Of a stretch of DNA of 64,000 nt, positions 7,958 to 16,889 are shown piece by piece. Below the pieces are notes generated by a model that worked only from the letters and a program-made list of their open reading frames with translations, ran no database searches and was not told where the DNA came from. The translations under genes were made by a program, and so were the position numbers. Source of the DNA: Streptomyces sp. DSM 110735. GTDB taxonomy: Bacteria > Actinomycetota > Actinomycetes > Streptomycetales > Streptomycetaceae. Every line of letters starts with the position of its first letter. Position 1 is the first letter of the stretch. The stretch covers positions 1 to 64,000 of the forward strand of contig NZ_JACYHF010000024.1 in assembly GCF_016482685.1 (NCBI RefSeq). Reading direction: 5' to 3'.

Positions 7958-8943
7958 GCGTCCAGGTGGTGGTCGAGGCGCCGGGCACCTGTCGGCTGGA
8001 GCCGCACACGCCCCAAGCCCCTGGTCCCGGCGAGGCGTTGGTCGCCGTGCACGCGGTGGGCGTCTGCGGCAGCGACCGTGAGCTGTACCGGGGCAACCGG
8101 CCCGCACCGTACGTGCGTTACCCCGTGGTGCCGGGTCACGAGTGGTCCGGCACGGTCCGCGTGGTGGGCGCCGGGGTGCCGGAGGCATTGGTCGGCCGCA
8201 AGGTGGTCGGCGAGGGTTTCCGCAACTGCCAGGTGTGCGCCCGCTGTCACGCGGGCGAGACGACGCTCTGCGAGGCGGGGTACGAGGAGACCGGTTTCAC
8301 CCACCCCGGCGCGATGGCGCCCACCCTGACCCTGCCCGCCCGGCTGCTGCACCCGCTGCCCGACGACGCCGACCTCACCGCGGCCGCCCTTCTTGAGCCC
8401 GCCGCCTGTGTCGCTGCCGCCGCTCTCCTTGCCGACGTCCGGCCGGGCGAGCGGGTCGCGGTGGTCGGCACGGGGACGCTCGGGATGCTCGCGGTGCGGT
8501 TCCTCGCGGCGGTCTCCCCCAGTGAGCTGCTGGTGGTGGGGCTCGACCGCGAACGCGAGCCGCTGGCAAAGGAGTTCGGCGCCACGGACTTCGCCGTGAG
8601 CGGCTCCGATCTGCCCGGCGGCTACGACGTGGTGATCGAGGCGGCGGGCTCCGCCGAAGCCGCGCGCTCCGCCTCCGCCCTGCTCCGGCGCGGCGGACGC
8701 CTGGTCCTGACCGGCATCCCGGCGCCGGGCGCGTTGGGTCTGGACCCCGCCGACCTCGTCGTACGACGCCTTGAGGTGCGCACGGTCTTCGGGGCGCCCC
8801 CGGCCGCCTGGGCGCACGCGGTCCGGCTGTTCGGCGCCGGACTCCTCGACCCGCTGCCCCTGGTGTCGCAACGGCTGCCGCTGACCGAGTTCGCGCGGGC
8901 GGTGGAAACGACGGGACCCGGGAAGGTGCTCCTGCTGCCCTGA
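7954..8943 (+). CDS. Zinc-dependent alcohol/polyol dehydrogenase
   Basis: 329-aa medium-chain dehydrogenase. The catalytic zinc region GVCGSDRELYRG and PGHEWSG lies in the first 70 residues. A structural zinc cluster of four Cys follows (CQVCARCHAGETTLC), then a Rossmann fold (VAVVGTGTLGML). It is likely to oxidise a sugar, sugar alcohol or sugar acid with NAD(P), like sorbitol or L-idonate dehydrogenases. Its GTG start overlaps the stop of the dehydratase gene (GTGA), so the two are translationally coupled. A 108-base gap separates it from the next gene. Confidence 0.87.
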   Translation: MSVQVVVEAPGTCRLEPHTPQAPGPGEALVAVHAVGVCGSDRELYRGNRPAPYVRYPVVPGHEWSGTVRVVGAGVPEALVGRKVVGEGFRNCQVCARCHAGETTLCEAGYEETGFTHPGAMAPTLTLPARLLHPLPDDADLTAAALLEPAACVAAAALLADVRPGERVAVVGTGTLGMLAVRFLAAVSPSELLVVGLDREREPLAKEFGATDFAVSGSDLPGGYDVVIEAAGSAEAARSASALLRRGGRLVLTGIPAPGALGLDPADLVVRRLEVRTVFGAPPAAWAHAVRLFGAGLLDPLPLVSQRLPLTEFARAVETTGPGKVLLLP

Positions 8944-9051
8944 CTTGAGCAGAAAACCCCTGCGCACAAGACCCCTCGCACAAGCCCCCAGGAGGCTCAC
9001 TCGCCCGAAGATCCGAACTCTGTCCGGCATACCGAACATGAAAGGCAGCCC

Positions 9052-10020
9052 GTGACCGACCTCTCCGCTCCGGCAGTCCGCAGACCCGGTGAGCAGGCGC
9101 TCGCCGCTCTGGGTCTCGCCGCGCCCGCCCCCGATCCCGCCGACGCCTCCCCGCACCGCTTCCCGGGCGGCGGGAGCTGGCGCACCGAGATCCCGTCGTG
9201 CGAGGGACCCGAGGCGCTGGCCGTCGTCCTGGCCGAGGCGGCGCGGCTGGACGTGCCGGTGCACCGGATCAGCCAGGGCAGCGGTGTCTGGATGCTCACG
9301 GACGCCGAGATCACCGAGATGGCCGGGGCGACCCGGGAACGCGGCATCGAGCTGTGCCTGTTCACCGGACCGCGCGGCACCTGGGACACCGGAGGTGCCG
9401 TCCGCTCCGACTCGCGCGGCGGCGGTCCGCGCGCCCGGGGTCACGACGCGGTGGCGGGCTGTGTCGAGGACGCGGTGCGCGCGACCGAACTGGGCGTGCG
9501 CTGCCTACTGGTGGCCGACGAGGGCGTGCTCTGGGCGCTGCACCGGGCGCGGGAGTCGGGGGTGCTCCCGGCGGACACCACGCTGAAGGTCTCCGCGCTG
9601 ATCGGCCCGGTCAACCCGGTCTCCTACGCGGTGTTCGAGCGGCTGGGCGCCGACTCGATCAACGTGCCCGGCGATCTCACGCTCGCCCATCTCACCGAGA
9701 TCCGCCGGGTGTCCGGCGCCCCCATGGACATGTACATCGAGGCGCCGGACGACCTCGGCGGCCAGGTGCGGATGTACGAGGTGGCCGAGCTGATCCGGCG
9801 CGGCGCCCCGCTGTACCTGAAGTTCGGCCTGTCGAAGGCGCCCGGCATCTACCCCTGGGGCGCCCACCTCCGCAGCGTCGCCCTGGACACCGCGCGGGAG
9901 CGGGTGCGGCGCGGACGGCTGGTCCTCGACCTGCTCGCCCGGCACGGCGCCGACGGCGGCATGGCCCCGCTCGGCAGCCGCCTGCCCGGCCCGCTGCACC
10001 GCTTCCCGACGACCGCGTGA
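9052..10020 (+). CDS. U32-peptidase-like TIM-barrel protein of unknown role
   Basis: 322 residues, no signal peptide or membrane segment. Blocks such as VSALIGPVNPVSYAVFERLG, ADSINVPGDLTLAHL, MYIEAPDDLGGQ and PLYLKFGLSKAPGIYPWG suggest a TIM-barrel protein distantly like U32-family peptidases. No protease active site is evident. Because it sits between the dehydrogenase and the sugar transporter, an aldolase-like or other carbon-chain role in the sugar-acid pathway is more likely than proteolysis; that is inference from context. It starts at GTG 9052 after AAAGG. Confidence 0.6.
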   Translation: MTDLSAPAVRRPGEQALAALGLAAPAPDPADASPHRFPGGGSWRTEIPSCEGPEALAVVLAEAARLDVPVHRISQGSGVWMLTDAEITEMAGATRERGIELCLFTGPRGTWDTGGAVRSDSRGGGPRARGHDAVAGCVEDAVRATELGVRCLLVADEGVLWALHRARESGVLPADTTLKVSALIGPVNPVSYAVFERLGADSINVPGDLTLAHLTEIRRVSGAPMDMYIEAPDDLGGQVRMYEVAELIRRGAPLYLKFGLSKAPGIYPWGAHLRSVALDTARERVRRGRLVLDLLARHGADGGMAPLGSRLPGPLHRFPTTA

Positions 10021-10130
10021 ACCCGTAGAACCCGTACCCCCACCGCGTGTCCCCGAAGGACACACCCCGCACGGCCCGACCCGCTCCACGCCGAGACACC
10101 CGACGCCGAGACGAACAAGGACGGTTCCCC

Positions 10131-11249
10131 ATGCGCGACCGCTACACCGCACGCCCCCGCAGAGTCGCCCTCGCCGCGACCGCCGTACTCGCCCTCACCC
10201 TGACCGCCTGCGGGCAGAGCGGGGAGGGCGGCAGTGAGGACAAGGGCGGCGACGCCAAGGGTGGCACCATCGGCGTCGCCATGCCGACCAAGTCCTCCGA
10301 GCGCTGGATCGCGGACGGCAACAACGTCGTCAAGGACCTGCACGCCAAGGGGTACAAGACCAAGCTGGTCTACGGCGAGGACGACCCGGACACCCAGGTC
10401 GCCCAGATCGAGAACCTGATCACGCAGGGCGTCAAGGGTCTGATCATCGCGGCGATCGACAACAAGTCCCTGAACAACGTGCTCCAGGAAGCCGCCGACG
10501 CCCACATCCCGGTCATCGCCTACGACCGGCTGATCCTCGGCACCAAGAACGTCGACTACTACGCCTCCTTCGACAACGAGAAGGTCGGCGAGCTGCAAGG
10601 CACGTACATCGCGCACCGGTTGGGGCTGGACAGCGGCAAGAAGGGCCCGTTCTCCATCGAGTTGTTCGCCGGGTCCAACGACGACAACAACACCAAGTAC
10701 TTCTTCGGCGGCGCGATGAAGGTGCTCCAGCCGTACATCGACAAGAAGCAGCTCGTGGTGAAGTCCGGGCAGACCGCGCTCAACCAGGTCACCACCCTGC
10801 GCTGGGACGGCACCACCGCCCAGCACCGCATGGAGGACCTGCTGACGTCGGCGTACCGCTCCGGACGGGTCGACGCGGTGCTCTCGCCGTACGACGGCAT
10901 CTCCATCGGCATCCTGTCCGCGCTGAAGTCGGACGGCTACGGCGCGAAGAGCAAGCCGCTGCCGGTCGTCACCGGGCAGGACGCGGAGCTGGCGTCGGTG
11001 AAGTCGATCATCGCCGGGGAGCAGACGCAGACCGTCTACAAGGACACCCGCAAGCTCGCGGAGGTCGCCGCGAACATGGTGGACGCGACCCTCAAGGACA
11101 AGAAGCCCGAGGTCAACGACTCCAAGACCTACGACAACGGCGCCAAGGTCGTGCCCGCCTACCTGCTCCAGCCGGTCAGCGTCGACAAGAAGAACTACCG
11201 CGAAGTACTGGTCGACGGCGGCTACTACACCGAGTCCCAGCTCAAGTGA
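10131..11249 (+). CDS. chvE: Multiple-monosaccharide ABC transporter binding lipoprotein
   Basis: 372-aa periplasmic-binding-protein-like lipoprotein. The N-terminus is an Arg-rich signal peptide with the lipobox LTAC, so the mature Cys would be lipid-anchored outside the membrane. The body has type 1 sugar-binding landmarks (IGVAMPTKSSERW, AQIENLITQGVKGLIIAAID, ELFAGSNDDNN, VVTGQDAELASVKSI), typical of ChvE-type binding proteins for several aldoses and sugar acids. It starts at ATG 10131 with AAGGA upstream. It is followed by its ATPase and permease, so the complete importer is here. Confidence 0.88.
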   Translation: MRDRYTARPRRVALAATAVLALTLTACGQSGEGGSEDKGGDAKGGTIGVAMPTKSSERWIADGNNVVKDLHAKGYKTKLVYGEDDPDTQVAQIENLITQGVKGLIIAAIDNKSLNNVLQEAADAHIPVIAYDRLILGTKNVDYYASFDNEKVGELQGTYIAHRLGLDSGKKGPFSIELFAGSNDDNNTKYFFGGAMKVLQPYIDKKQLVVKSGQTALNQVTTLRWDGTTAQHRMEDLLTSAYRSGRVDAVLSPYDGISIGILSALKSDGYGAKSKPLPVVTGQDAELASVKSIIAGEQTQTVYKDTRKLAEVAANMVDATLKDKKPEVNDSKTYDNGAKVVPAYLLQPVSVDKKNYREVLVDGGYYTESQLK

Positions 11250-11281
11250 CCGCCCACTCCCACGACTTGGAAGGCGCGGCC

Positions 11282-12832
11282 ATGGCGGGACCCGTCCTCG
11301 AAATGCGCTCGATCGTCAAGACCTTCCCCGGCGTCACCGCTTTGTCCGACGTCACCCTGACCGTCCAGCGGGGTGAGGTGCACGCCATCTGCGGGGAGAA
11401 CGGCGCCGGGAAGTCCACCCTGATGAAGGTGCTCTCCGGGGTTCACCCGTACGGCAGTTACGAGGGCGAGGTGCTCTTCGAGGGCGAGGAGTGCCGGTTC
11501 CGCGACATCCGCGCCAGCGAGCGGCAAGGGATCGTCATCATCCACCAGGAGCTGGCGCTGGTGCCCTATCTCTCCCTCACGGAGAACCTGTTCCTCGGCA
11601 ACGAGCACGCCCGGCGCGGTCTGATCGACTGGACGGAGACGCTACGGCACGCCACAAAGCTGCTGCGCCGGGTGGGACTTGACGAACATCCGGAGACCCG
11701 GGTCGCGGACATCGGCGTCGGCAAGCAGCAGTTGGTGGAGATCGCCAAGGCGCTGGCGAAGTCGGTGAAGCTGCTGATCCTGGACGAGCCGACCGCCGCC
11801 CTGAACGACGAGGACAGCGGCAAACTCCTGGATCTCATCCTGGAGTTGAAGGGTCAGGGCATCACCTGCATCGTGATCTCGCACAAGCTGAACGAGATCC
11901 GCCGGGTCGCGGACTCGGTGACCGTGCTGCGCGACGGCCGCTCGGTGGAGACGCTGGACGTGCGGGCACCGGGGACCACCGAGGAACGGATCATCGCGGG
12001 CATGGTCGGCCGCGACCTCGACCACCGCTTCCCCGAACGCCCGCCGCACCAGGCGGAGTTGGGCACGGCTCCGGCACTTGAGGTGCGCGGCTGGACCGTA
12101 CGGCATCCGATCGACCGACAGCGCAAGGTCGTCGACGACGTGTCCATCGAGGTGCGCCGGGGCGAGATCGTCGGCATCGCGGGGCTGATGGGCGCGGGCC
12201 GTACCGAGCTGGCGATGAGCGTGTTCGGGCGCTCCTACGGGCGGTACGCGGGCGGCACGGTACTCAAGGACGGCCGGGAGATCCGTACCCGGACCGTCGC
12301 GGAGGCGGTGGGGCACGGCATCGCGTACGTCACCGAGGACCGCAAGCACTACGGGCTCAACCTCATCGACACCGTGCACCGCAATGTCTCGCTGACCGCG
12401 CTGGGCAAGGTGGCCCGGCGCGGGATCGTGGACGAACACGCCGAGCGGCGGGCGGCGGAGGGGTTCCGTACCGCCATGAACATCAAGGCGCCGACCGTGC
12501 TGGAGCCGGTCGGTCGGCTGTCCGGCGGCAACCAGCAGAAGGTCGTCCTCAGCAAGTGGATCTTCGCGGACCCGGACGTGCTGATCCTGGACGAGCCGAC
12601 GCGGGGCATCGACGTGGGCGCCAAGTACGAGATCTACACCGTGATCGGACGGCTCGCGGCGGAGGGCAGGGCGGTCGTCTTCATCTCCTCCGAACTGCCC
12701 GAACTGCTCGGCATGTGCGACCGGATCTACACCATGGCCGCCGGGCGGCTGACCGGCGAGGTGCCGAGGGCGGACGCCACACAGGAAGCGCTGATGCGCC
12801 TGATGACCAGAGACGAAGAGGTGACGCCATGA
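11282..12832 (+). CDS. mmsA: Sugar ABC transporter ATPase with two nucleotide-binding domains
   Basis: 516-aa ATPase of the ribose/xylose (CUT2) group with two tandem ABC domains. Domain 1 has an intact Walker A (GENGAGKST) and Walker B (LILDEPTAAL). Domain 2 has a degenerate Walker A (GLMGAGRTE), with signature LSGGNQQK and Walker B VLILDEPTRG, as usual in this group. I chose the ATG at 11282 because GGAAGG lies 7 bases upstream. An in-frame GTG at 11246 overlapping the chvE stop would add 12 residues. It couples to the permease by an ATGA overlap at 12829. Confidence 0.92.
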   Translation: MAGPVLEMRSIVKTFPGVTALSDVTLTVQRGEVHAICGENGAGKSTLMKVLSGVHPYGSYEGEVLFEGEECRFRDIRASERQGIVIIHQELALVPYLSLTENLFLGNEHARRGLIDWTETLRHATKLLRRVGLDEHPETRVADIGVGKQQLVEIAKALAKSVKLLILDEPTAALNDEDSGKLLDLILELKGQGITCIVISHKLNEIRRVADSVTVLRDGRSVETLDVRAPGTTEERIIAGMVGRDLDHRFPERPPHQAELGTAPALEVRGWTVRHPIDRQRKVVDDVSIEVRRGEIVGIAGLMGAGRTELAMSVFGRSYGRYAGGTVLKDGREIRTRTVAEAVGHGIAYVTEDRKHYGLNLIDTVHRNVSLTALGKVARRGIVDEHAERRAAEGFRTAMNIKAPTVLEPVGRLSGGNQQKVVLSKWIFADPDVLILDEPTRGIDVGAKYEIYTVIGRLAAEGRAVVFISSELPELLGMCDRIYTMAAGRLTGEVPRADATQEALMRLMTRDEEVTP

Positions 12833-14061
12833 GCGCGGACGTGACGGCCCCGGCCCCGCCGGAGCGCGACGGGCCGCCCGCCGCGCCGGGCGTGCTCCGG
12901 CTGATGCTGGACGGGCTGCGCCGCAACATGCGCCAGTACGGGATGGTGATCGCGCTCGGACTGATCGTGGTCCTGTTCGCGGTGTGGACCGACGGCGATC
13001 TGCTGCTCCCGCGCAACGTCTCCAACCTGGTGCTCCAGAACAGCTACATCCTGGTCCTGGCGATCGGGATGATGCTGGTGATCATCTCGGGGCACATCGA
13101 CCTGTCGGTGGGCTCGCTGACCGCGTTCGTCGGGGCGTTCCTGGCGGTGCTGAACGTACGGCACGACGTGCCCTGGCCACTGGCGCTGGTGCTGTGTCTG
13201 CTGGTGGGCGCGGCGGCGGGGGCGGTGCAGGGGTATCTGATCGCCTATCTGGGCATCCCGTCGTTCATCGTGACGCTCGCCGGGATGCTGCTGTTCCGTG
13301 GGCTGACGGAGATCCTGCTGAAGGGGCAGACCCTGGGCCCGTTCCCGGACGGGCTGCAGAAGATCGGCAACGGCTTCCTGCCCGCGTTCGGCCCCGACAC
13401 CGACTACCACAATCCGACCCTGCTCCTTGGGCTGGTGCTCATCGCGGCGGTGGCCTGGCAGGAGGTCCAAGGCAGGCGCAGACAGCGGGAGTTCGCGCTC
13501 CAGGTGCCCCCGCTGAGACTGTTCGCGCTGAAGCTGACCGCGCTGGTCGCCGCGATCCTCGCCCTGACCCTGCTGCTCGCCAGCTACAAGGGCGCCCCGA
13601 TCATCCTGATCGCCCTCGGCGCCCTGGTCGTCGGCTACGGCTACCTCATGCGCAACGCGGTCTTCGGGCGGCATGTCTACGCGATCGGCGGCAACCTGCC
13701 CGCGGCGAAGCTGTCCGGGGTGAAGGACAAGAAGGTCACCTTCCTGGTCTTCCTCAACATGGGCGTCCTCGCGGCGCTCGCCGGACTGGTGGTCGCCGCC
13801 CGGCTGAACGCGGCCTCCCCGAAGGCGGGCGTCAACTTCGAACTGGAGGCCATCGCCTCGTCGTTCATCGGCGGCGCCTCCATGAGCGGCGGGGTCGGCA
13901 CGGTGCTCGGCGCCATCATCGGCGGGCTCGTCCTCGGCGTGCTGAACAACGGCATGAACCTGCTGAGCGTCGGCACCGACTGGCAGCAGGTCATCAAGGG
14001 TCTTGCCCTGCTGCTGGCGGTCGGCTTCGACGTGTGGAACAAGCGCCGGTCGGGGGCGTGA
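12829..14061 (+). CDS. mmsB: Multiple-monosaccharide ABC transporter permease
   Basis: 410-aa inner-membrane permease of the CUT2 family with about ten hydrophobic segments. Characteristic stretches are IISGHIDLSVGSLTAFVGA, GIPSFIVTLAGMLLFRG, VYAIGGNLPAAKLSGV and SFIGGASMSGGVGTVLGA. A cytoplasmic linker around residue 215 is rich in Arg/Gln. The start ATG overlaps the ATPase stop (ATGA). It forms the channel through which the sugar captured by the lipoprotein enters. Confidence 0.92.
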   Translation: MSADVTAPAPPERDGPPAAPGVLRLMLDGLRRNMRQYGMVIALGLIVVLFAVWTDGDLLLPRNVSNLVLQNSYILVLAIGMMLVIISGHIDLSVGSLTAFVGAFLAVLNVRHDVPWPLALVLCLLVGAAAGAVQGYLIAYLGIPSFIVTLAGMLLFRGLTEILLKGQTLGPFPDGLQKIGNGFLPAFGPDTDYHNPTLLLGLVLIAAVAWQEVQGRRRQREFALQVPPLRLFALKLTALVAAILALTLLLASYKGAPIILIALGALVVGYGYLMRNAVFGRHVYAIGGNLPAAKLSGVKDKKVTFLVFLNMGVLAALAGLVVAARLNAASPKAGVNFELEAIASSFIGGASMSGGVGTVLGAIIGGLVLGVLNNGMNLLSVGTDWQQVIKGLALLLAVGFDVWNKRRSGA

Positions 14062-14084
14062 ACTGAGGTACTCGAGAGGCGAGT

Positions 14085-14930
14085 TCACCCCTTGAACGGC
14101 GGCTGCGGCAGTCCTTCTCCCGCGCCCGGCACCACCAGCACCGACCCCGACAGGGGCGTGGGTGCGGTGAGGCCGACGCGGGCGGTGGTGACGTACAGGT
14201 CGGTCAGGCCGGGGCCGCCGAAGGCGCAGGCGGTGGTGCGCGGGGCCGGGAGGCGGATCTCCCGGTCCAGTGCGCCGGAGGGGGTGTAGCGGCGGACCGC
14301 GCCCCCGTCCCACAGCGCCACCCAGACGCAGCCCGCCGCGTCGACGGTCAGCCCGTCGGGGAAGCCCGCGCCGTCCTCGATCACGGCCAGGGTGCGCCGG
14401 TTGCGGACGCCGTCGCCGTCGTGGTCGAAGACGTCGACGCGCCGGGTGGGACTGTCGATGTAGTACATCAACGTGCCGTCCGGGCTCCAGCCGATGCCGT
14501 TGCTCACGGCGACGTCGGTGAGGATCGGTTCGGCGGTGCCGTCGCCGGTCAGGCGGGTCAGGGTGCCGCCGCCGGGAGCCTCGTCGTAGCGCATGGTGCC
14601 GGCCCAGAGCGCGCCGTCGGGGGCGACGGCCGCGTCGTTGGCGCGGCGCCCCGGCACCGGGTCGTGGTGCAGCCAGCGGAAGGCGCCGTCGGGGTCGGTC
14701 AGGGCGACGCCGTTGCGCAGGTTGAGCACCAGTCCGCCGTGGGCGCGGGGCTTGGCGGCGCCGACGTGCTGTCCGGTGTCGTGGACGGTGCGGCGACCGG
14801 TGGCGGGGTCGTAGGTGTGCACGCGGCTCGCCAGGACGTCGACCCACAGCAGACGGGCGCCGACCGGGTCCCAGGTCGGTCCCTCGCCCAGCTCCGCCCG
14901 CGCCTCGACGGCGACCTCACAGGTGTTCAC
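14085..14930 (-). CDS. SMP-30/gluconolactonase-type lactonase
   Basis: 281-aa six-bladed beta-propeller of the SMP-30/LRE family. Likely metal ligands are the Glu in AELGEGPTW, the Asn in RRANDAAVAPDG, the Asn in VSNGIGWSPDG and the Asp in GFPDGLTVD. It would hydrolyse a sugar lactone to the open acid, which is then the substrate for a dehydratase such as that at 6800. It is transcribed against the transporter operon and with the IclR gene: its GTG start overlaps the IclR stop (GTGA at 14927-14930). Confidence 0.88.
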   Translation of the reverse strand: MNTCEVAVEARAELGEGPTWDPVGARLLWVDVLASRVHTYDPATGRRTVHDTGQHVGAAKPRAHGGLVLNLRNGVALTDPDGAFRWLHHDPVPGRRANDAAVAPDGALWAGTMRYDEAPGGGTLTRLTGDGTAEPILTDVAVSNGIGWSPDGTLMYYIDSPTRRVDVFDHDGDGVRNRRTLAVIEDGAGFPDGLTVDAAGCVWVALWDGGAVRRYTPSGALDREIRLPAPRTTACAFGGPGLTDLYVTTARVGLTAPTPLSGSVLVVPGAGEGLPQPPFKG

Positions 14931-15700
14931 GCCGCCTCCCGGTGGCCCAGTCGTGTGGAGAGTTCGGCGGCGCCCTCGACGGCGAGCGCCTCCAGTTCGG
15001 TACGGCGTTCCTCGCTCCAGCGGACCGTCGGCACCGAGATGGACAGCGCGGCGACGACCCGACCGCTACGGTCGCGAACGGGGGCGGCCACGCAGCTCAC
15101 GTCCGGGTTGGACTCCCGGCGCTCCACCGCGACGCCCCGGCGCCGGATCTCCGCGAGGGCGTCCCGCAGTCGACCGGGGTCGGTGAGGCTGTCCGGGGTC
15201 ATCGCGACCAGCTCGGCGCCGTCCGGGACACGGGCGGCCAGCTCCGGCTCGGGCAGCGAGGCGAGCAGCATCTTGCCGACCGCCGTGCAGTGCGCGGGCA
15301 GCCTGCGCCCGGCAGCCGAGACCATGCGGACCGCGTGCGTGGAGTCGACCTTGGCGATGTAGATGACGTCGGTGTCCTCAAGGAGCGCCACATGGACCGT
15401 CTCGTCACAGGTCTCGGCGACGCCGCGCGCCACCTCCCGCCCCTCGGCGGCGAGGTCGAGCTGCTCGGCGTACCGGCTGCCGAGCTGGTACGGGCGCACC
15501 CCGAGCCGGTACCGCCCCGGCTGCCCGGGCACCGGGACCAGGTAGGAGCGGGCGGCGAGGGTGGTGACCAGCTCGTGCACGGTGGTGCGCGGGAGCTGGA
15601 GTCTGCGCACGATGTCGGGCGCGGAGAGCGTGCCGTCCCCGTCGAGGAACAGCTCCAGGATGTCGAGGGCCCGCGTCACGGCGGGCACGAGGCGTCCCAC
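14927..15700 (-). CDS. IclR-family transcriptional regulator
   Basis: 257-aa regulator: N-terminal winged helix (ALDILELFLDG, APDIVRRLQLPRTTVHELV) and C-terminal IclR effector domain (DETVHVALLEDTDVIYI, GRRLPAHCTAVGKMLLA, APVRDRSGRVVAALSIS). I placed the start at GTG 15700 because AAGGAGG lies 6 bases upstream; a GTG at 15742 would add 14 Arg-rich residues without such a site. It is cotranscribed with the lactonase and is the likely controller of the sugar-acid operon, acting at the TTTCG/CGAAA dyad at 6754-6780. Its own upstream region (15747-15781) has a looser GTTCG...CGAAC arrangement that could mean autoregulation. Confidence 0.9.
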   Translation of the reverse strand: MGRLVPAVTRALDILELFLDGDGTLSAPDIVRRLQLPRTTVHELVTTLAARSYLVPVPGQPGRYRLGVRPYQLGSRYAEQLDLAAEGREVARGVAETCDETVHVALLEDTDVIYIAKVDSTHAVRMVSAAGRRLPAHCTAVGKMLLASLPEPELAARVPDGAELVAMTPDSLTDPGRLRDALAEIRRRGVAVERRESNPDVSCVAAPVRDRSGRVVAALSISVPTVRWSEERRTELEALAVEGAAELSTRLGHREAA

Positions 15701-15832
15701 GTCCGGCCTCCTTGCCTGCTTCCGGGCGCGACGGTCCGCCACCCCTGTTCGACACCCCGACCGGCGATCGACGGGGCGAACACAGGCTAGTCAGCGCGGG
15801 GTCCCCGGGCAACGGTCACCCGCGCGCCGGGG

Positions 15833-16741
15833 CTACGGCTGCCGACCGGGTGCGCTCGGGGCGGTCGGGAATCCTTGCGCCGACGGCGGTGCGCTCATGT
15901 CGAGCAGGAGCAGGGCGTCGTGCTCGGGGGTGCCGGGTTCGGCGGTGTAGACGCCGATGCGCTGACCGGGGGTGCCTTCCACGTGGAGCGACTGCGAGGT
16001 GAGGGTGAGCGTGCCGACCCGGGGATGCCGGAAGGTCTTGTGCGCGGGTTTGCGTCCGGTCACCTCGTAGCGCTCCCACAGTCCCGCGAAGTCGGGGCTT
16101 TTGAGGAGGAGTTCACCGACCAGGCCGACGAGGTCGGGGGCGTCCGGGGCGGTTCCGGCGATGGCGCGCAGGCGGGCGACGCAGCCGGTGATCTGGCGCT
16201 CCCAGTGCGGGAACAGGTCGCGCGCCGCCGGGTGGAGGAAGAGGTAGCGGGCGATGTTGCGCTGTCTGACGGGCCAGTCGTCAAGACCCGCGTACAGGGC
16301 GAGTCCGCCGGGGTTCCAGGCGAGGAGGTCCATGCTGCGGCTGATGACGTAGGCGGGGTTCGGGCGCAGTGACTCCAGCAGCAGCTTCAGGTGCGGGCGC
16401 ACGGCACGGCTGGGGGCGGGCGGCGGTTCGGGGGCGTAGCGGGCCGCGCGGGCGGCGAGTTCGCGCAGGTGCTGGTGTTCCTGGTCGTCCATGAGCAGGG
16501 CGCGGGCGAGCGAGTCGAGGACGGCGGGGCTGGGGCGGGTCTCCTTGCCGCGTTCCAGGCGCACGTAGTAGTCGATGCTGATCCCGGCGAGGGTGGCCAG
16601 CTCCTCGCGGCGCAGTCCGGGGGTGCGGCGGATGCCCGTGCCCACCGTGAGACCGACGTGCTGGGGGCTGGTCTGGGTCCGGCGGGCGCGCAGGAAGCGG
16701 CCCAGCTCGGCGCTCTCGCTGTGCGCGCTCGTCGATGCCAT
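15833..16741 (-). CDS. XRE-family regulator with MmyB-like ligand domain
   Basis: 302-aa second member of the same regulator family as 1867-2751. Helix-turn-helix near residues 30-70 (RRTPGLRREELATLAGISID, YYVRLERG), then the MmyB-like domain (MDLLAWNPGGLALYAGLDDW, NIARYLFLHPAARDLFPHWE, KTFRHPRVGTLTL). The ATG at 16741 is chosen because upstream in-frame sequence is not conserved-looking. It is divergent from an aldo/keto reductase at 16890, with a 21-bp inverted repeat between them at 16785-16805. It probably represses the reductase/dehydrogenase pair. Confidence 0.9.
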   Translation of the reverse strand: MASTSAHSESAELGRFLRARRTQTSPQHVGLTVGTGIRRTPGLRREELATLAGISIDYYVRLERGKETRPSPAVLDSLARALLMDDQEHQHLRELAARAARYAPEPPPAPSRAVRPHLKLLLESLRPNPAYVISRSMDLLAWNPGGLALYAGLDDWPVRQRNIARYLFLHPAARDLFPHWERQITGCVARLRAIAGTAPDAPDLVGLVGELLLKSPDFAGLWERYEVTGRKPAHKTFRHPRVGTLTLTSQSLHVEGTPGQRIGVYTAEPGTPEHDALLLLDMSAPPSAQGFPTAPSAPGRQP

Positions 16742-16784
16742 GCCCCCAGTCTCGCCCACCGGGCACCTGCCGGGAGGGGGCGAG

Positions 16785-16805
16785 GGGGGTCCTGTCATGA
16801 CCCCC
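16785..16805. promoter_or_regulatory. Inverted repeat between XRE gene and aldo/keto reductase
   Basis: GGGGGTC (16785-16791) and GACCCCC (16799-16805) form a perfect 7-bp dyad with a 7-base spacer; the overlapping GTCATGAC at 16794-16801 is itself a palindrome. It lies in the 148-base divergent promoter region. It is likely to bind the MmyB-type regulator (inference). Confidence 0.45.
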
Positions 16806-16889
16806 GAAGAGCCCGCCCTGCCACACCGGCGCGATCCGGGAGACGGTGAAGACACAGGACCCCGACACATCACGACCGGAGAGAGTGAG

